64,000 nucleotides of DNA. Origin: Lobosporangium transversale. Taxonomy: Eukaryota; Mortierellomycota; Mortierellomycetes; Mortierellales; Mortierellaceae. The notes below the pieces were generated by a model that saw only the letters and a list, made by a program, of their open reading frames with translations, ran no database searches and had not been told where the DNA came from. Location of the stretch: NCBI RefSeq assembly GCF_002105155.1, contig NW_019029001.1, positions 496,001 to 560,000 of the forward strand. The letters are read 5' to 3'. Made by a program: the position numbers and the translations under genes. This document shows, in pieces, positions 20,424 to 32,131 of this stretch (position 1 is its first letter; the number at the start of each line of letters is the position of its first letter).

Positions 20424-20790
20424 GGCAATAGCAATAGCAATAACAGCAGTAATAGCAAAAGTAATAGCGGTAATAACATCAGAGGTGGAGCGATAAAGCC
20501 CTAGGCCACGCGTCCGAGCATCATTGATTAGGATTGCAAAATAAGATAGACCTCTTATGTGTTCTTTGCAAAAAAAATAAAATAAAATAAAAAAATAAAA
20601 TAACGACAGGACAAGGCATTATCCCGTCCATCATGCAAAAAAAAAAAGTAAAGATGAATGAAATAGACACAATTATGTGGTTGATACTGATTCGCCATCC
20701 TTGCATAGCAGAGGCGCCATAGGCGAAGCGCTTGTCCTGACCCGAGGTCGAGTGCTTCTCAGTGATCGGTGTTGAAAGAGTTTGACCCAT
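18280..20790 (-). CDS. PP2C-type Ser/Thr phosphatase (Ptc2/Ptc3-like), 9 exons
   Basis: The exons, read leftwards, are 20790-20688, 20250-20242, 20110-20036, 19913-19782, 19643-19567, 19419-19335, 19227-19087, 18989-18924 and 18812-18280. They sum to 1221 nt (406 aa plus stop) with all phases consistent. PP2C motifs appear in order: [15 protein letters not shown] (metal-binding Glu-Asp), [52 protein letters not shown], and [22 protein letters not shown]. The N-terminus MGQTLS is a likely myristoylation signal. The last ~100 residues are Glu/Lys-rich. The family is Mg/Mn-dependent and in yeast dephosphorylates stress MAPK and checkpoint kinases. Exon 2 is only 9 nt, and several acceptors directly follow A-runs. 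Confidence 0.93.
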
Positions 20791-21044
20791 GATCGTATTC
20801 CTTGGGCTGGTTAAGTTTTATGTTAGTTGAAATTTAGCTGCAGTAAAAAAAAATTTTTTTGCCGTTGTTGTTGATAAAAAATGGAATGTAGATTACAAAG
20901 TCAAGTGAAAGAGATGAAGTAAGGAAACATGCGTAAAAACAAAAAAAAAAAAGATTTACGATGAGTCAAGGCGCGTGCAGAGAGAGGCGCAGCGTGGTCA
21001 CTATTTGACGGGTCACAAAAACATTATTTTATCTCTTCCCTTCA

Positions 21045-21075
<31 letters not shown>

Positions 21076-21927
21076 GAATAGCTTCATGAACCTCTTCTTT
21101 TTGCATCCTGAAACCATAACTTAATGATCCCTGACAAGTAGGATCAACTTTACGGCACAAGTTTTTTTTGCAATCGTTTCTGATCACAGCGCTGCACTGC
21201 CACTACGTTTGACCCTTGTTGCTAAAAGAACTTGCTCTCACACATCTCACAATAGTTGGATAGAGCCTATCTCTTCTATTAAGCATTGATGTATTTACCA
21301 TTCCTGTTAATGTACAATGGTGTCTATCTCCTTTTCTGTCTTGAAAAGGCTTTTCCTTTGCAATACTGACGAGGTGTAATGCTGCAATAAAGATGAAGCT
21401 TATTGTAAACTCTATGACAACACACAGTGTCAAACGTAATATAAAAGGAAAACATCATAAAAACATATTGGGTGAAATGTATGTCGTAGCATATTCCATA
21501 TTCGTGTTAAAAAAAGTTTAAAAGAGACCCTGTTCTGGTGACATTCATGCACATTATTCTGGACTGCTTTGTGTTATTGTTATCCTTTTTTTTACACCAG
21601 GTTTATTTTTCTCTAAACCAGCAAGACATTGCCATTCAAACAAAAATACATTCAGGACTCACGAATTTACCATTTAACTCAAATAGACAATTAACACTCT
21701 ATTTGTTCAAGCACGTTCATCTGTTCATTCGCTCATTACAGCCAGACAACGACAAGTATTTGTAATTTTTTAAGGAAAAAGATTGATTCAGTTGTTGTTA
21801 GTAAAAGAGCGTTCATTCTAAACCTATAACATTTTCTTTACCCCCTCCACTTCCACTCCATTTTCTTGCTTTTATTACTTTAGAAATAACAGACAGCAAG
21901 GTGGGGGAAATTCCATTGTAAAGCAGT
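20791..21927. other. Divergent intergenic region between PP2C and the 610-aa gene
   Basis: Both flanking genes are transcribed away from here. It contains a T-run near 21050-21075. Short ORFs at 21203-21433 and 21538-21765 show no recognisable features. Confidence 0.6.
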
Positions 21928-23871
21928 ATGATATCGCAACAGGGTGAGGGCTGGGGGTTTGAATGTGATTTGGACGCTATGGCACGGGAAGCTGGAGAAA
22001 GGCGATATCCACATAAAGATACCACACGACATAATACAAGTCGACACGCCATTAGCTCAAGGAATTGGCCAAACGGTAGTGATGTCAATTCAGAAGGCGA
22101 TCAGGAAGGATACAATTGGAGCCAGCAAAAAGAGGACGACATCTGGAACGATCCTCGTCAAGAGCGGTCGGTACAGATCGATACCGATAATGCATGGGGA
22201 GTAGATACTCACGGACCCTGGTCTGCAGCAGAGGGTTACAGGCATCCCGGCCGTCAAATGAGAGAAGTGGAGGAGGAGGAACCGGAGCCACTCGATGAGC
22301 TGACGAGCTATTGGGCGACCCCTTCTGTATATGACATCATTCGGCCACGCACAAAGCGTGCTCATGCGTTTTTCACAGAGGCCGGGCCTAGTAATGCACG
22401 CGAGAATGATGGCGACAACTGGGGAAGTGAGCCTAACCCTGTCATGACCTACAATGGGGATCAATATATCAGTGATGTGTTGATCGAGCAAAGCCAGCGT
22501 GAGTTTTGGGGCATGCGAAATGGTGAGTGGGTACTCTTGAACCACTCAACGGATACGAGAATAAGCCATAATCAGCAAAATGAACATGGGCTCGTCTCTT
22601 CTCCAGGCTATAGTCTTGAAAATTCTGACGAAGACGACTATTTTCCACAGGATTCACAGGATTCACAGGATTCACAGGATTCACAGGATTCACATGAGTC
22701 ATACAATTTCGACGAGGATGGGTTTGTTGAGGAAAGTGTTTGGAGAAAACCAAGAAGGATATTGAATGGTGATTTAGAAGAAGAGCGAGTAATGTCTGAT
22801 GATCGGAGCGGAAGTCCTGCTGACAAGGATAGCGAATCAAGTCCACGCTTGAAAGAACCACCAATAATCCCCACGGATCCTGATGACTGGGGACGTGCGC
22901 TGTGGGAGGCAAAATATTACCCTGATGAGGATGATGAGGATGATGAGGATGATGGAGATAGGGAAGTTGAGTCCAAAAAGCAGAATGATAATGGTCTAGC
23001 GCTAGCGACACAAGATGATAGTGATTTGGCAATACAGGATACTGGCTCAGTGGATTCACTTGCATACCTGAATTTCCAACGCCCCGCCAAATCCGAAAGC
23101 CCATCCGAAAGCTCAAGCGGAGGGAAGGGAGCTCCTGATACAAGCACTATAGATGTACCAAAAGATGGGGTGAGCCTTTGTAATGTCGGCATTCTTGTGG
23201 ACTTAACACCCTCACCCCCACTATCACCCACTCACTCGACCACCCAGCCTCTACAGATATCAGAATCAATCCTTGACTCGCTACTTGACTTGGGAAGTCC
23301 TCATGAATGGTTGAGCCAAATCGCGAAAAGGAATTCAGAACAATCTCAGGTGACTGAAGCTGACCACAAGAAAGAACAAGAGACATTGACGGGAAAACAA
23401 GAGGCATTGGCGGGAAAACAAGAAACATTGACAGGAAAAGAGGAGCAAGGCTTACAGGATATTAAAGGCTATATTGAGCAGGAAAGCATTACTATAATGG
23501 AAACGAAGGGCAGAGCTAAAGCCAAAGCCAAAGCCAAAGCCAAGGAGTCATTCACTCTCAGCGTTGTAGTGGAAACATGGGAATTTGGTCGACAAGAGAT
23601 TCGTATTAATGAGGTAAATGCCATGGGCTTAGATAAGGCGCTTTTTCTTTCCTTTTTCTTAACTACACCAATCGAATGCTTTAGCAATTAGCTTACTGCG
23701 TGTTTTATTATTTTGTCCAATTAGAGGGACGACTTGAAAGAGAAAGTAGACCGCTTTTGTGGACTATACAAGATGGAAGGTTATGAGATGGCACTGTGGG
23801 TAACAGTTGCGGGTGCGTTCAAGAAGAAGAAAAAACGACTTCGTCAACGAAAGCTGGGGTTGTTGCTTTAA
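21928..23871 (+). CDS. Acidic low-complexity protein, unknown function
   Basis: Two exons, 21928-23613 and 23725-23871, join in phase 0 to give 610 aa; the intron has GTAAATG...CAATTAG boundaries. Without splicing the ORF would end in an unrelated 25-residue tail. The first ~520 residues are disordered and acidic, with a perfect Gln-Asp-Ser tandem (22650-22694), an Asp/Glu block, related GKQE-type heptads near 495 and an (Ala-Lys)n run. The last ~75 residues differ: VVVETWEFGRQEIRINE joined to RDDLKEKVDRFCGLYKMEGYEMALW, then a Lys/Arg-rich end. I infer a small folded C-terminal domain. I do not recognise the family. The basic end could be a nuclear signal. Confidence 0.75.
22650..22694 (+). 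repeat. In-frame GATTCACAG 9-bp tandem repeat
   Basis: About five copies encode repeated Asp-Ser-Gln. Because 9 is a multiple of three, copy number can change without breaking the frame. Confidence 0.9.
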
Positions 23872-26800
23872 TTACTAGACAGAAAATCCATTAAACATAT
23901 GGTTCTTAAGTGCTTTTGCTTCACCTTCTTATTGTTATCATTAGAGGTATAATATATTATGGCTCTGTCGTGATAAGCGTAATACATAAGCTCAACACTT
24001 TTAAGGAGCAAATGCGGATAAAAAATAAAAGAAAATTGGGTTCGAAGATTTTTGCACAAGCATAAATATGCAGACTTGTTTATTATAAGGTGAGGCTCCA
24101 TTTTTAAAACTATGGACGTTCTTTCGTCTATCCTATCAAGGGCTGGCAATCGCCTTACGGAGCTTGTATAAATATGTCTACCTACAGTACATGTACAATA
24201 CATTACATTTAAACAAACAAATAAACAAATAAAAAACCATCCGCGATCGTGCGACCAAGATTTATGCTCTCCTTATTCTAACTTTACTAGACCTATTGGG
24301 TAAAGGCTCTGCGTGTCTATTTAGTTCTATACTAAACTGAAGGAAACTGCCAGTTATCATCAGTATTTTTATATATTTATATGAGTCTTTTTTTTTGGGC
24401 ATTTGGGCACTGTGTGCTTGCGATGACCCAATTGAAGCGATCCAAAGGTTGCATTTATTTTTTAACTCAATTGTTTGTTGATAATCATGCGATGTGCCAT
24501 GAAGTACATGTGCATCTGCAAGCATAAAAAAAAATGACGCGTTTCCCACCCCACCATTTCAATGAGCATTCACTGCCAATAGTACGATTTGATGAAGCGT
24601 GACCTCATACCACGCAGAAGAGGCAGTACCAATCAGCACGCACGAAAGCTTTCTGACTATCCGTGAAAGCTTTCAAAAAAAAAAAAAAAAAAAAAACACT
24701 GCCGAGACAAGAGAACAGATCTGATTTGATGGAATTTCAAGCGGAGAAAATAACTCCTGGAAAGCAGGGAATTTTTGGGTCATAAAATGAATCTCGAGCT
24801 ACGGCCATAAGATAAAGGAGGATTCCCCCATAGGAGACACCTTCCGGGATGATAGATAGACAAGGTATACATAGAAAGTGTATTGTATATATATATATTG
24901 CATATATATACTGCCTATGTCGCGGAATGGCCATACATGGAGGGATAACAACACCATCATCATTATAAACAACAAAAATTTCATTCTTCAGCACCATTTG
25001 ATCATAACAGACACGGGAGACGCTCCAAGTGCTACGTTTTTTTTTCCTTCTCCCATTGCATTTTCTAAAAAAGAATCATGCATACCAGATACGAACAGAG
25101 AAGACACGCATTGAGGGATTGTGCGAAAATAAGCGAACGGTGGATTTGTCAAAACAAAGCATCGACTACATGTATAAATGTATATTATATATTTCTATAC
25201 TGATTGGATGTATTATTTACGTGGACAGGAACTGCCTTATTTTGAGATAAAATGGTTGGCCCAGATTGTTTCTAGAATGACAGCGTCAGCAGCCCAACAT
25301 AAACATAGCATTTTAAACATTGTCTTAGTTGTATCATTTTCATATGCTGTTGTCTTGTTTCAGGACAACTTGAAACACCGCCTCAATGGTCGCTAGTAGC
25401 GGGCGGATTTTCCCTCTATTATATATATACATATCGTCTTCCTTGAGAAAATGACCGTTCCTGACTTATTGAGGCACGAGAAGTTTCGCTGCTGAATCAT
25501 GTGCATCTAGTTGCGTTGTTTCTCTTGCCGTTCCATAAATGCAAGTATCTGCTAAAATTAAGTTAAATTTGAGACGAATCACGCGGAAGACATTCGCAGC
25601 AGGAATATGACAAATCCTAAGATGACACGTACAACTGATGCCAAAGCGGTGTATTTACACTACAATGTTTATTCTTATAGAGACGTAGGTTACCGCCTGC
25701 TGGCTTCTGGTACGCTTTATATATCCTCGTCCGTAAGGTTAATTGGGTCATCGGAATTTTAATACGTCCACCAAATACCACCGAATAGTACCAGAATAGG
25801 CCACACTACCTCTGGTACACCAGCGAAAATCAATCTGGAAGCGATCAAGGCGGAAGATGGCCAAAGTATTGCATGGAGCTATTAGCAGTAATGCGAGCCA
25901 ACAATTTGGAGTATGTCATTTTTTGGTGACTGAAGACTGCGGCTAGATGATATTTCCACAATAGGCCAAGTAGGAAGCGAGATCTTTTACAAATTTTGTA
26001 GGAAACGGGCTCCCGCTCATACTGGCGCGTTTTGCGGATAGGATGCTGATAACGACCAGACTATTAGAATATATTTATAAAACCTGGTACCAATATGTAT
26101 ATATTTGCTGTCCAGCTCGTTTGATGAGTGCTATGTTTTTTGAATAGTCTTGAATGTATTGAGAGCCAATCATTTCCCTTGTTACAAGCTCATCGCGGGC
26201 GGTGAAATATCAAAATCAGCCACCAAAGCAATTCAACCATCATTTTTTGAATAGGAAATAAAAGAATCACTGACCAAACGAGATGGAGTATATCATAATA
26301 TTGTCGGTCAATTCGATAGCAATACATTTCGGAGTTTCGTAAGATTAGTAAGTTGTATACTTTTAATCAAAATCACTGATTGAATTGATTTGGTGGCTAA
26401 CTTTTTACATTTCCACTGTCCGCGGTGGGCTTGCAAATTGACTCAAAATACAAATGAATTACTACCCAAATCGGACGGGGCGTACATAAAAAAAAGCAAA
26501 AAGGAAAAAAAGCATGAAGGGGCAGAGCGCTATGATAGCATAGTGCAGGCCTAGATTTCTATTACATGTCCCAGTCTAAAAAGAAAAACTGTAATAGCAA
26601 TTGACAGGCTGTCTGTTAAGCATAAAACGGAAAAACAGGTCACAGTGCTTAACTATAGACTATTTCCCCAAATGACTGAGCAAAACTTGAGAATCGCTCC
26701 ACGAAGTAAAGGTGAGCGGATGAAAAAATGAACAAAAGAAAGGAAAAAAGAAAGGAAGAAATAATAGGTGGATGTCCAATCTAGTCAAATACATGAATAT

Positions 26801-27605
26801 AACAAGTCATGGACAATTAAAAACTAACGTTATTAATAATATCGTGTACATGATTTATGCTACAAAGAAGTTATAGAAAAGCACTTAGGTGGCCTCTATT
26901 CCTCATAGTCTATATGCTATTGAAGTCATGCTAGTCACTATATTCAGGTGAATTCTCTCTTTTTTTAATGCGCTTGAAATTTTTTGGACTTCAAAAAGTA
27001 GCAATTTGTCTGGTCCTATAGGCATCGGTTCAGGTGCAAAATTCTATTTATCCATTCAAACCTTTCTTAGAGTTTGAAAGAAAGCTTGTGTATCTATTTT
27101 TCACTGTATCCAAAACAAAGTGTCGGGAAGCCGAATTTTGGAACAAACAGAGAGTTGATCAATTGCTATCCTCAATTCCTGGCTTCCTCATCCATAAACC
27201 TCAATACTGTTGGAGCAAAGGCAGGTTAAAGTAAGTGTAAAACTCGGTACGTATTTGCTGTGATAAGCGCAGTGACATAGTAATTGAGATAGGAGGCGAC
27301 AAGACAGAATAGTTGAATACATCTCATCACTAGTCGAAGATTGTACCGGGACCCTTCTTTTTTTCTTTTTATTTTTTATTTTTATCGGTGTTTGTGTATA
27401 GTTCTATATACGATTAGTCCGCAAGAACACCACAACAAGCAAGCATAAAATTGGCCTTGTTTGTCAAAGGAGAGACGAAACAATCATGCTGAGTTGACCG
27501 AGGAAAACCCAACACGCCAACTCGGCAAACACCCAGTTTCCCGCACCAACCCCTCAAAAAATCAAATAAAAGAACATATTAAATACATATATATATATAT
27601 ATATA
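23872..27605. other. Gene-poor AT-rich spacer
   Basis: I found no supported gene in 3.7 kb. Contents noted are two GAAAGCTTTC palindromes (about 24645 and 24666) followed by an A-run (24676-24696), and TA-rich microsatellites near 24886-24912 and 25421-25432. All ORFs are short and lack domains or splice partners. Unannotated non-coding RNA cannot be excluded. Confidence 0.6.
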
Positions 27606-27614
27606 TATACTATG
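27606..27614 (+). repeat. Target-site duplication, left copy (TATACTATG)
   Basis: This 9-bp sequence immediately left of the foldback element is repeated perfectly at 27995-28003. Confidence 0.92.
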
Positions 27615-27994
27615 TAGGCTCGGTGCCATCCTGTCTGCAAAGCGGCAAGCCACCAATCACCGTTCCATAAATGGAAGGCGGGCTCTCTACTTTGCAGACA
27701 GGCTGGTCTCATATCGAAATTTTTTGAGGGAGCGCTCAAAAAGGAAAGGTTATATTTTCTCAATTAGAATAGCAAACCAATTCAATCCGCGCGCTTGAAC
27801 ATGAGGCTTTGTTCTTGAAGTTCTTCGATTGAATTGAGTTTACTATTTTAAAAATATAACCTTTCCTTTTTGAGCGCTCCCTCAAAAAATTTCGATTTGA
27901 GACCAGCCTGTCTGCAAAGTAGAGAGCCCGCCTTCCATTTATGGAACGGTGATTGGTGGCTTGCCGCTTTGCAGACAGGATGGCACCGAGCCTA
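27615..27994. mobile_element. 380-bp foldback MITE, Mutator-like
   Basis: Terminal arms of 144 bp (27615-27758 and 27851-27994) are inverted copies with only one mismatch that I could see, separated by a 92-bp spacer. The ends are TAGGCTCGG...CCGAGCCTA. A perfect 9-bp duplication flanks the element, which is the Mutator-like (MULE) target size. Each arm also holds an internal inverted repeat (CCTGTCTGCAAAG / CTTTGCAGACAGG). There is no coding capacity. The near-identity of the arms suggests recent insertion. Assignment to Mutator rests on duplication length and long arms, not on a transposase. Confidence 0.9.
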
Positions 27995-28003
27995 TATACT
28001 ATG
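27995..28003 (+). repeat. Target-site duplication, right copy (TATACTATG)
   Basis: It is a perfect match to 27606-27614, directly abutting the right end of the foldback element. Confidence 0.92.
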
Positions 28004-31000
28004 AGCATTACTTTGATGTAACCGCAATTTGGCTAGTTCCTTTTTTCAAGAATGAGATCAAAATAAGCATTTTTTTGTATCATTCCCGAGAAAACAATTT
28101 GACTGATGCGAGACTTAGTCTGTGTTGTATCAGTATCACTCGGCCAGAAGGAGTTTTTATTTATTTATTGGTCAAAATCAAAGCCTTGGTATATATGGGC
28201 CCAATCGATTGATTACCTGCATGACATTTCTTTGATTTGCTCCTTTTCCTCAACAACACTGAGCTTCGTTCGACTTACGCCCTGACTCGGTCTAGTCCTC
28301 CTGATCTGATTTGTGTTGATATGACACGTACTAAAAAGGAAATCACGTTCAATGGCTGTGCGGTTGTCTTCCTTCAAGTGCAAAAAATTCTTTTTATGCA
28401 TTGAGGAAAGACCATCACCGCCAATTATAGTCACATGATCTCTACAGCCTAAAAAAAAACCCTTGAATTGCGCATCTCGTTCATCTCTAGCTACCGTAAT
28501 TCTTTTCATCTATACCACCCTCAACCAGAATCAATGCTATCATCAAACAACAGTACATCTGGCAATATGTTATGCAGAGCCAGCATTTCCATATTGACGC
28601 GCTCTGCTACACCCATTCCCGCGTCAACCTCGTGCTACGGTACATGAATCAGAGAAGTCAACGGTATCTCGCCGTCACATACTCCACTCTTGGCTCCTCG
28701 ACCAGTTATCATGCCGTGTGATATTACTTCTGGCACGTTCAATACGAAATGAAAATATTAAGTAATCACCTAAGATAGGAAAGGGTAAATATACCTATTG
28801 ATTGGATAAGGATTAACGACAGCTGACAGAAACTTCACCTTATTCAACTAACACAAGACAAAAGAGTGACCGACGTTCGAAAGGAAATCGTAGCTTTGGT
28901 CAATGAGAATTCCGTCACTAGTTGATGTCAAGCCAAGAATTCAGTATATCGGGCAGAGATTCAGAGAAGTGAAGAATATAGCCAACAATATAGGTGAAGG
29001 TGATGCCAAGGAGAGACCGTTTAATCATAGAATTGATGTCAGCTGCCCTTTCTACCGCGGCTTACATGTAGTGTTTTCAAGTTGCCCTTCCACCAACTCC
29101 CCTCCCTCCTCTGCAATCAACCAACCTTAGTTCTGAAATGTCTGACAGCGACTCAGATAATAAATTTGATGATGTGATTGAATGAAATGGATATTGTTGA
29201 ATTCCATGGTAAGACTACTGTTGATCATACGCATTCTATTCTCTGGAATAACCATATACAATATGCTTATGAAGAAGCTTAAGGTGGATACTGGAAGCGC
29301 AAGAAAGATGCTAGAGACTAAGGGAGAGAGAAACTTGAGGGTAGGGACATCAGATCTAAATATGAGTTTGGCGAGTCATGAGAATTTTCTAATGGAAAGA
29401 GAAGGGCACTATATCCACAAATTTGAACCATTCGATGCAGAGTTTATAACAAGGAGAAAGAATATTAAGCCTAGTCTCAAGCAAGGATACAACGACAGGG
29501 CTACGAGAAGATCGCAGCATTTGAGGAAAAAAGTCGGCATAGGAAGAATCTCGAGTCAAATTGATGCGCGGGATCCCGGAACTCAGGGTCAAGTTGCAAT
29601 TTGCAGGCACAAAATAAAAAATAAAAAGAATTTATCCTCATTACATAATAAACTAGGAGAAGAAAGGGCGATGATGAAAAGCCTTATCTTCAAGTGCTTC
29701 AGATCATCCACCATGTCAAATTTGTTCTCGCAAAGCCGAGCAAAGTTGAGCAATGGACGCAAAAATCTATACCGAAGCCTACTAAATACCCTTCTTCCTG
29801 CAGATTTGGATGAGCGTGCTTGATGACAGCATAAGCGGGTCCATTTAAGGTGTTGAGTCTAGCTTCAATTATATTAGGACCCTTGTGCCTGGCTATCAAA
29901 ATAGGACACGGTTCGAGTATTTGTTGAGAAGAGCACTCGATTGCACGGACCCAAAGATCGCCTTTAGCGAATGTATACATGTACCCTGAACACGCAACAT
30001 TTCATATCGCGAATACTTCGAACATAAGGGTGAGATAGGCACTCAAAAACTCGGCCTCAGATTGGTGAAAGTAACATGATGTGATGTGAAATCTTTTATG
30101 GTTATGACGGATCAATAAGTAGAGGATTGTCTTAATAGAACAAATTGCTGGAATGTTTTCTGAGTTGAATATCCGGAGGACCTTTTAAAGAATGATATTA
30201 ATCCCATGTGGATTTCCATCACTAATAAAGAAAAAAAGTGGTAGAATGTTTGTAGTGATATAGATATATATTTATACCCACAGTGGCTCATTTATTCGAA
30301 ATGGTTGTGCACTAAGGGGAAGGCGCTGCACACACCATCCCATTCTTCTTTTGATATCATGATGTTGTTTAAGGGTAAAAGGGGGAACCACATCCCTCAT
30401 AGTCATCCAAATAAATAAAATCCCCGTAGTTAACGCGTTTGTGTCACCGGACAGAGGCGCAGCAAAGATAGTTCACACTAACAAGCTTTTATTCTGATAT
30501 CGATGGAATGGTGTTATCATAAACACGAACTATCCCTTCATCAGACTATTGCATTTTATGCTAATGGAAACGAGAAAGTGGATGCGCACAAGCATTTGCT
30601 CGTCGTTAGTTTTCAACAAATACAAAAAATGAAGGTTCTAAAGCGGCATAGTCAATAAACGATGGGCGGTAGCACACTGTTGCGATTATTGACTATCGAT
30701 GGATGGTGTTACTTGTGATTCAGCTCCACTATATTCAAAGTATTAAGACGTCGCTGTCAAGCTCTTTTACATGCAGGTACACAAAAAGATAATATAATAG
30801 GTGTTTGATCGAAGCCTTTTTTATAAGCAATGCACAGCCGTGTGTGTCTGAAAATACTTTCATTTTCGTCCTTGTACATGTTGCACATGGGCCTACATGT
30901 GTCACTAAACACAATGGTACGATTCAGGTTTTTGCTGATTGGTAAAAAGTAAATGAAAATGGTGATGAAAAAGATTACGCCTCTTGGCGTATAAACAAAA

Positions 31001-31888
31001 AACCGCGATCAAGTGATTGAATGGTTCCCATTTCACCACAAGTTTTTTTTTTTTTTTTTTTTTTTTTTGGAAATGAAGGATGAAGAAAATATAGGTCTTT
31101 CGTGTGTTTAGCCATGCGGTTCATGTAGATGATAATACGATGTCTTTTTTTTTTTTTTTTTTTTTTTTTTTGCTTACCATGTTCGCTTATCTTGTTTTTG
31201 GTAGAGAGATGGAGCACATTTTATTATTATTCTACTTGTCGCTTTCTTTCATAAATAAAAAAGACATCGTTATCACGCAAGGCGATAGAAAAGAACAGGC
31301 GTCGTGAGCGTAGACTGCGCTAAAGATAAGGATAAGTACGTTTCGACTGTACCTTTGTTGGCTATTAATTCCCTATGGAGTCTTGGTATAGTAACCATCA
31401 TGTGAGTAAATCCAACATAGACGTTGACAATAGTTGGTTTATATATTTGTATATACATTTATCATTTAAAACTATGCCAAAAAAAAAAAAAAGAAAAAAA
31501 AAAAAAGGAGAAATTAAACTGCAATGCATGCGTTGTTAGACTACAATGAGTTGGTACCTGTTAACCACACCGTGGAGATATATATTTGTATAAGCAGTTC
31601 ACAAATAACACCATGTGAGAGCGTCCAAAAACCAACAGAGGATCGCCCTTCCAGAGCAACTTTTTTTTTTTTTTTTTTTTTTTTTTGCGACATATCGCGC
31701 TAGAGCCTGACAGGCATGTACTGATTTTGAGTTCTCACCCCTCATTCTTTTCTATCCATCCATCCCTTAAATTTTTTTTTTTTCCAGCTGTCCAACAGCG
31801 TCTGTGCTATGTGTGGTTCGATCAGGGTTCCGGACGCGCTTTTTGAGTAGTAGGAACATCTGCATATTGAGCACAATCCCAGAAAGAA
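28004..31888. other. Gene-poor AT-rich spacer
   Basis: No supported intact gene. ORFs at 28903-29130, 29182-29823 (plus) and 29699-29980 (minus) overlap or stand alone without recognised domains. T-runs occur at 31043-31068, 31145-31171 and 31662-31686. Confidence 0.55.
29389..29980 (-). pseudogene. Possible decayed protein-coding sequence
   Basis: Two minus-strand ORFs (29699-29980 and 29389-29610) in adjacent positions have a protein-like composition, for example HKGPNIIEARLNTLNGPAYA and SSYADFFPQMLRSSRSP. No family is recognised and no splice joins them cleanly. A 213-aa plus ORF covers the same DNA, so at most one strand is real. It is offered only as a candidate relic. Confidence 0.2.
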
Positions 31889-32131
31889 ATGGTTGTTCGG
31901 ATGCAGCTCAGGGGCCACAAGTAAGTTTTAGTGGAGGAAGTGAAGAGTGATGACAAGAGACGAGGGGGTGATGTCTAACAAGTGCATTAATGATTCGTAC
32001 TCTCTCTCCGCCTCGCCCCTTACAGCCAAATCAAAGAGGCGAATGAACGAAGACAGCTTTTCCATCAAATCTGGAAGACTCTCAATGCGATGGCCCTCAA
32101 AGCTTTAGGACCAAGTACTGATAGTCCGTGA
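31889..32131 (+). CDS. Candidate two-exon 45-aa microprotein
   Basis: Exon 1 (31889-31920) begins at ATG and ends at AA|GTAAGT. The 105-nt intron ends in a CT-rich tract and CCCCTTACAG. Exon 2 (32026-32131) continues in frame to TGA. The product starts MVVRMQLRGHNQIKEANERR and ends in ALGPSTDSP; it is basic and probably helical (RRQLFHQIWKTLNAMALKAL). I do not recognise it. The evidence is the strong donor, a good pyrimidine-rich acceptor and phase agreement (138 nt, 46 codons). It is short enough to arise by chance. Confidence 0.45.

Noticed and set aside
22469-23143. 224-aa minus ORF antisense to the 610-aa gene
   Set aside because: It is the reverse reading of acidic and DSQ repeats (giving His/Pro/Val repeats); the plus-strand frame continues across a good intron.
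29182-29823. 213-aa plus ORF as a gene
   Set aside because: No recognisable domain, biased toward Lys/Arg/Ser, overlaps antisense ORFs, and lacks a CT-rich leader.
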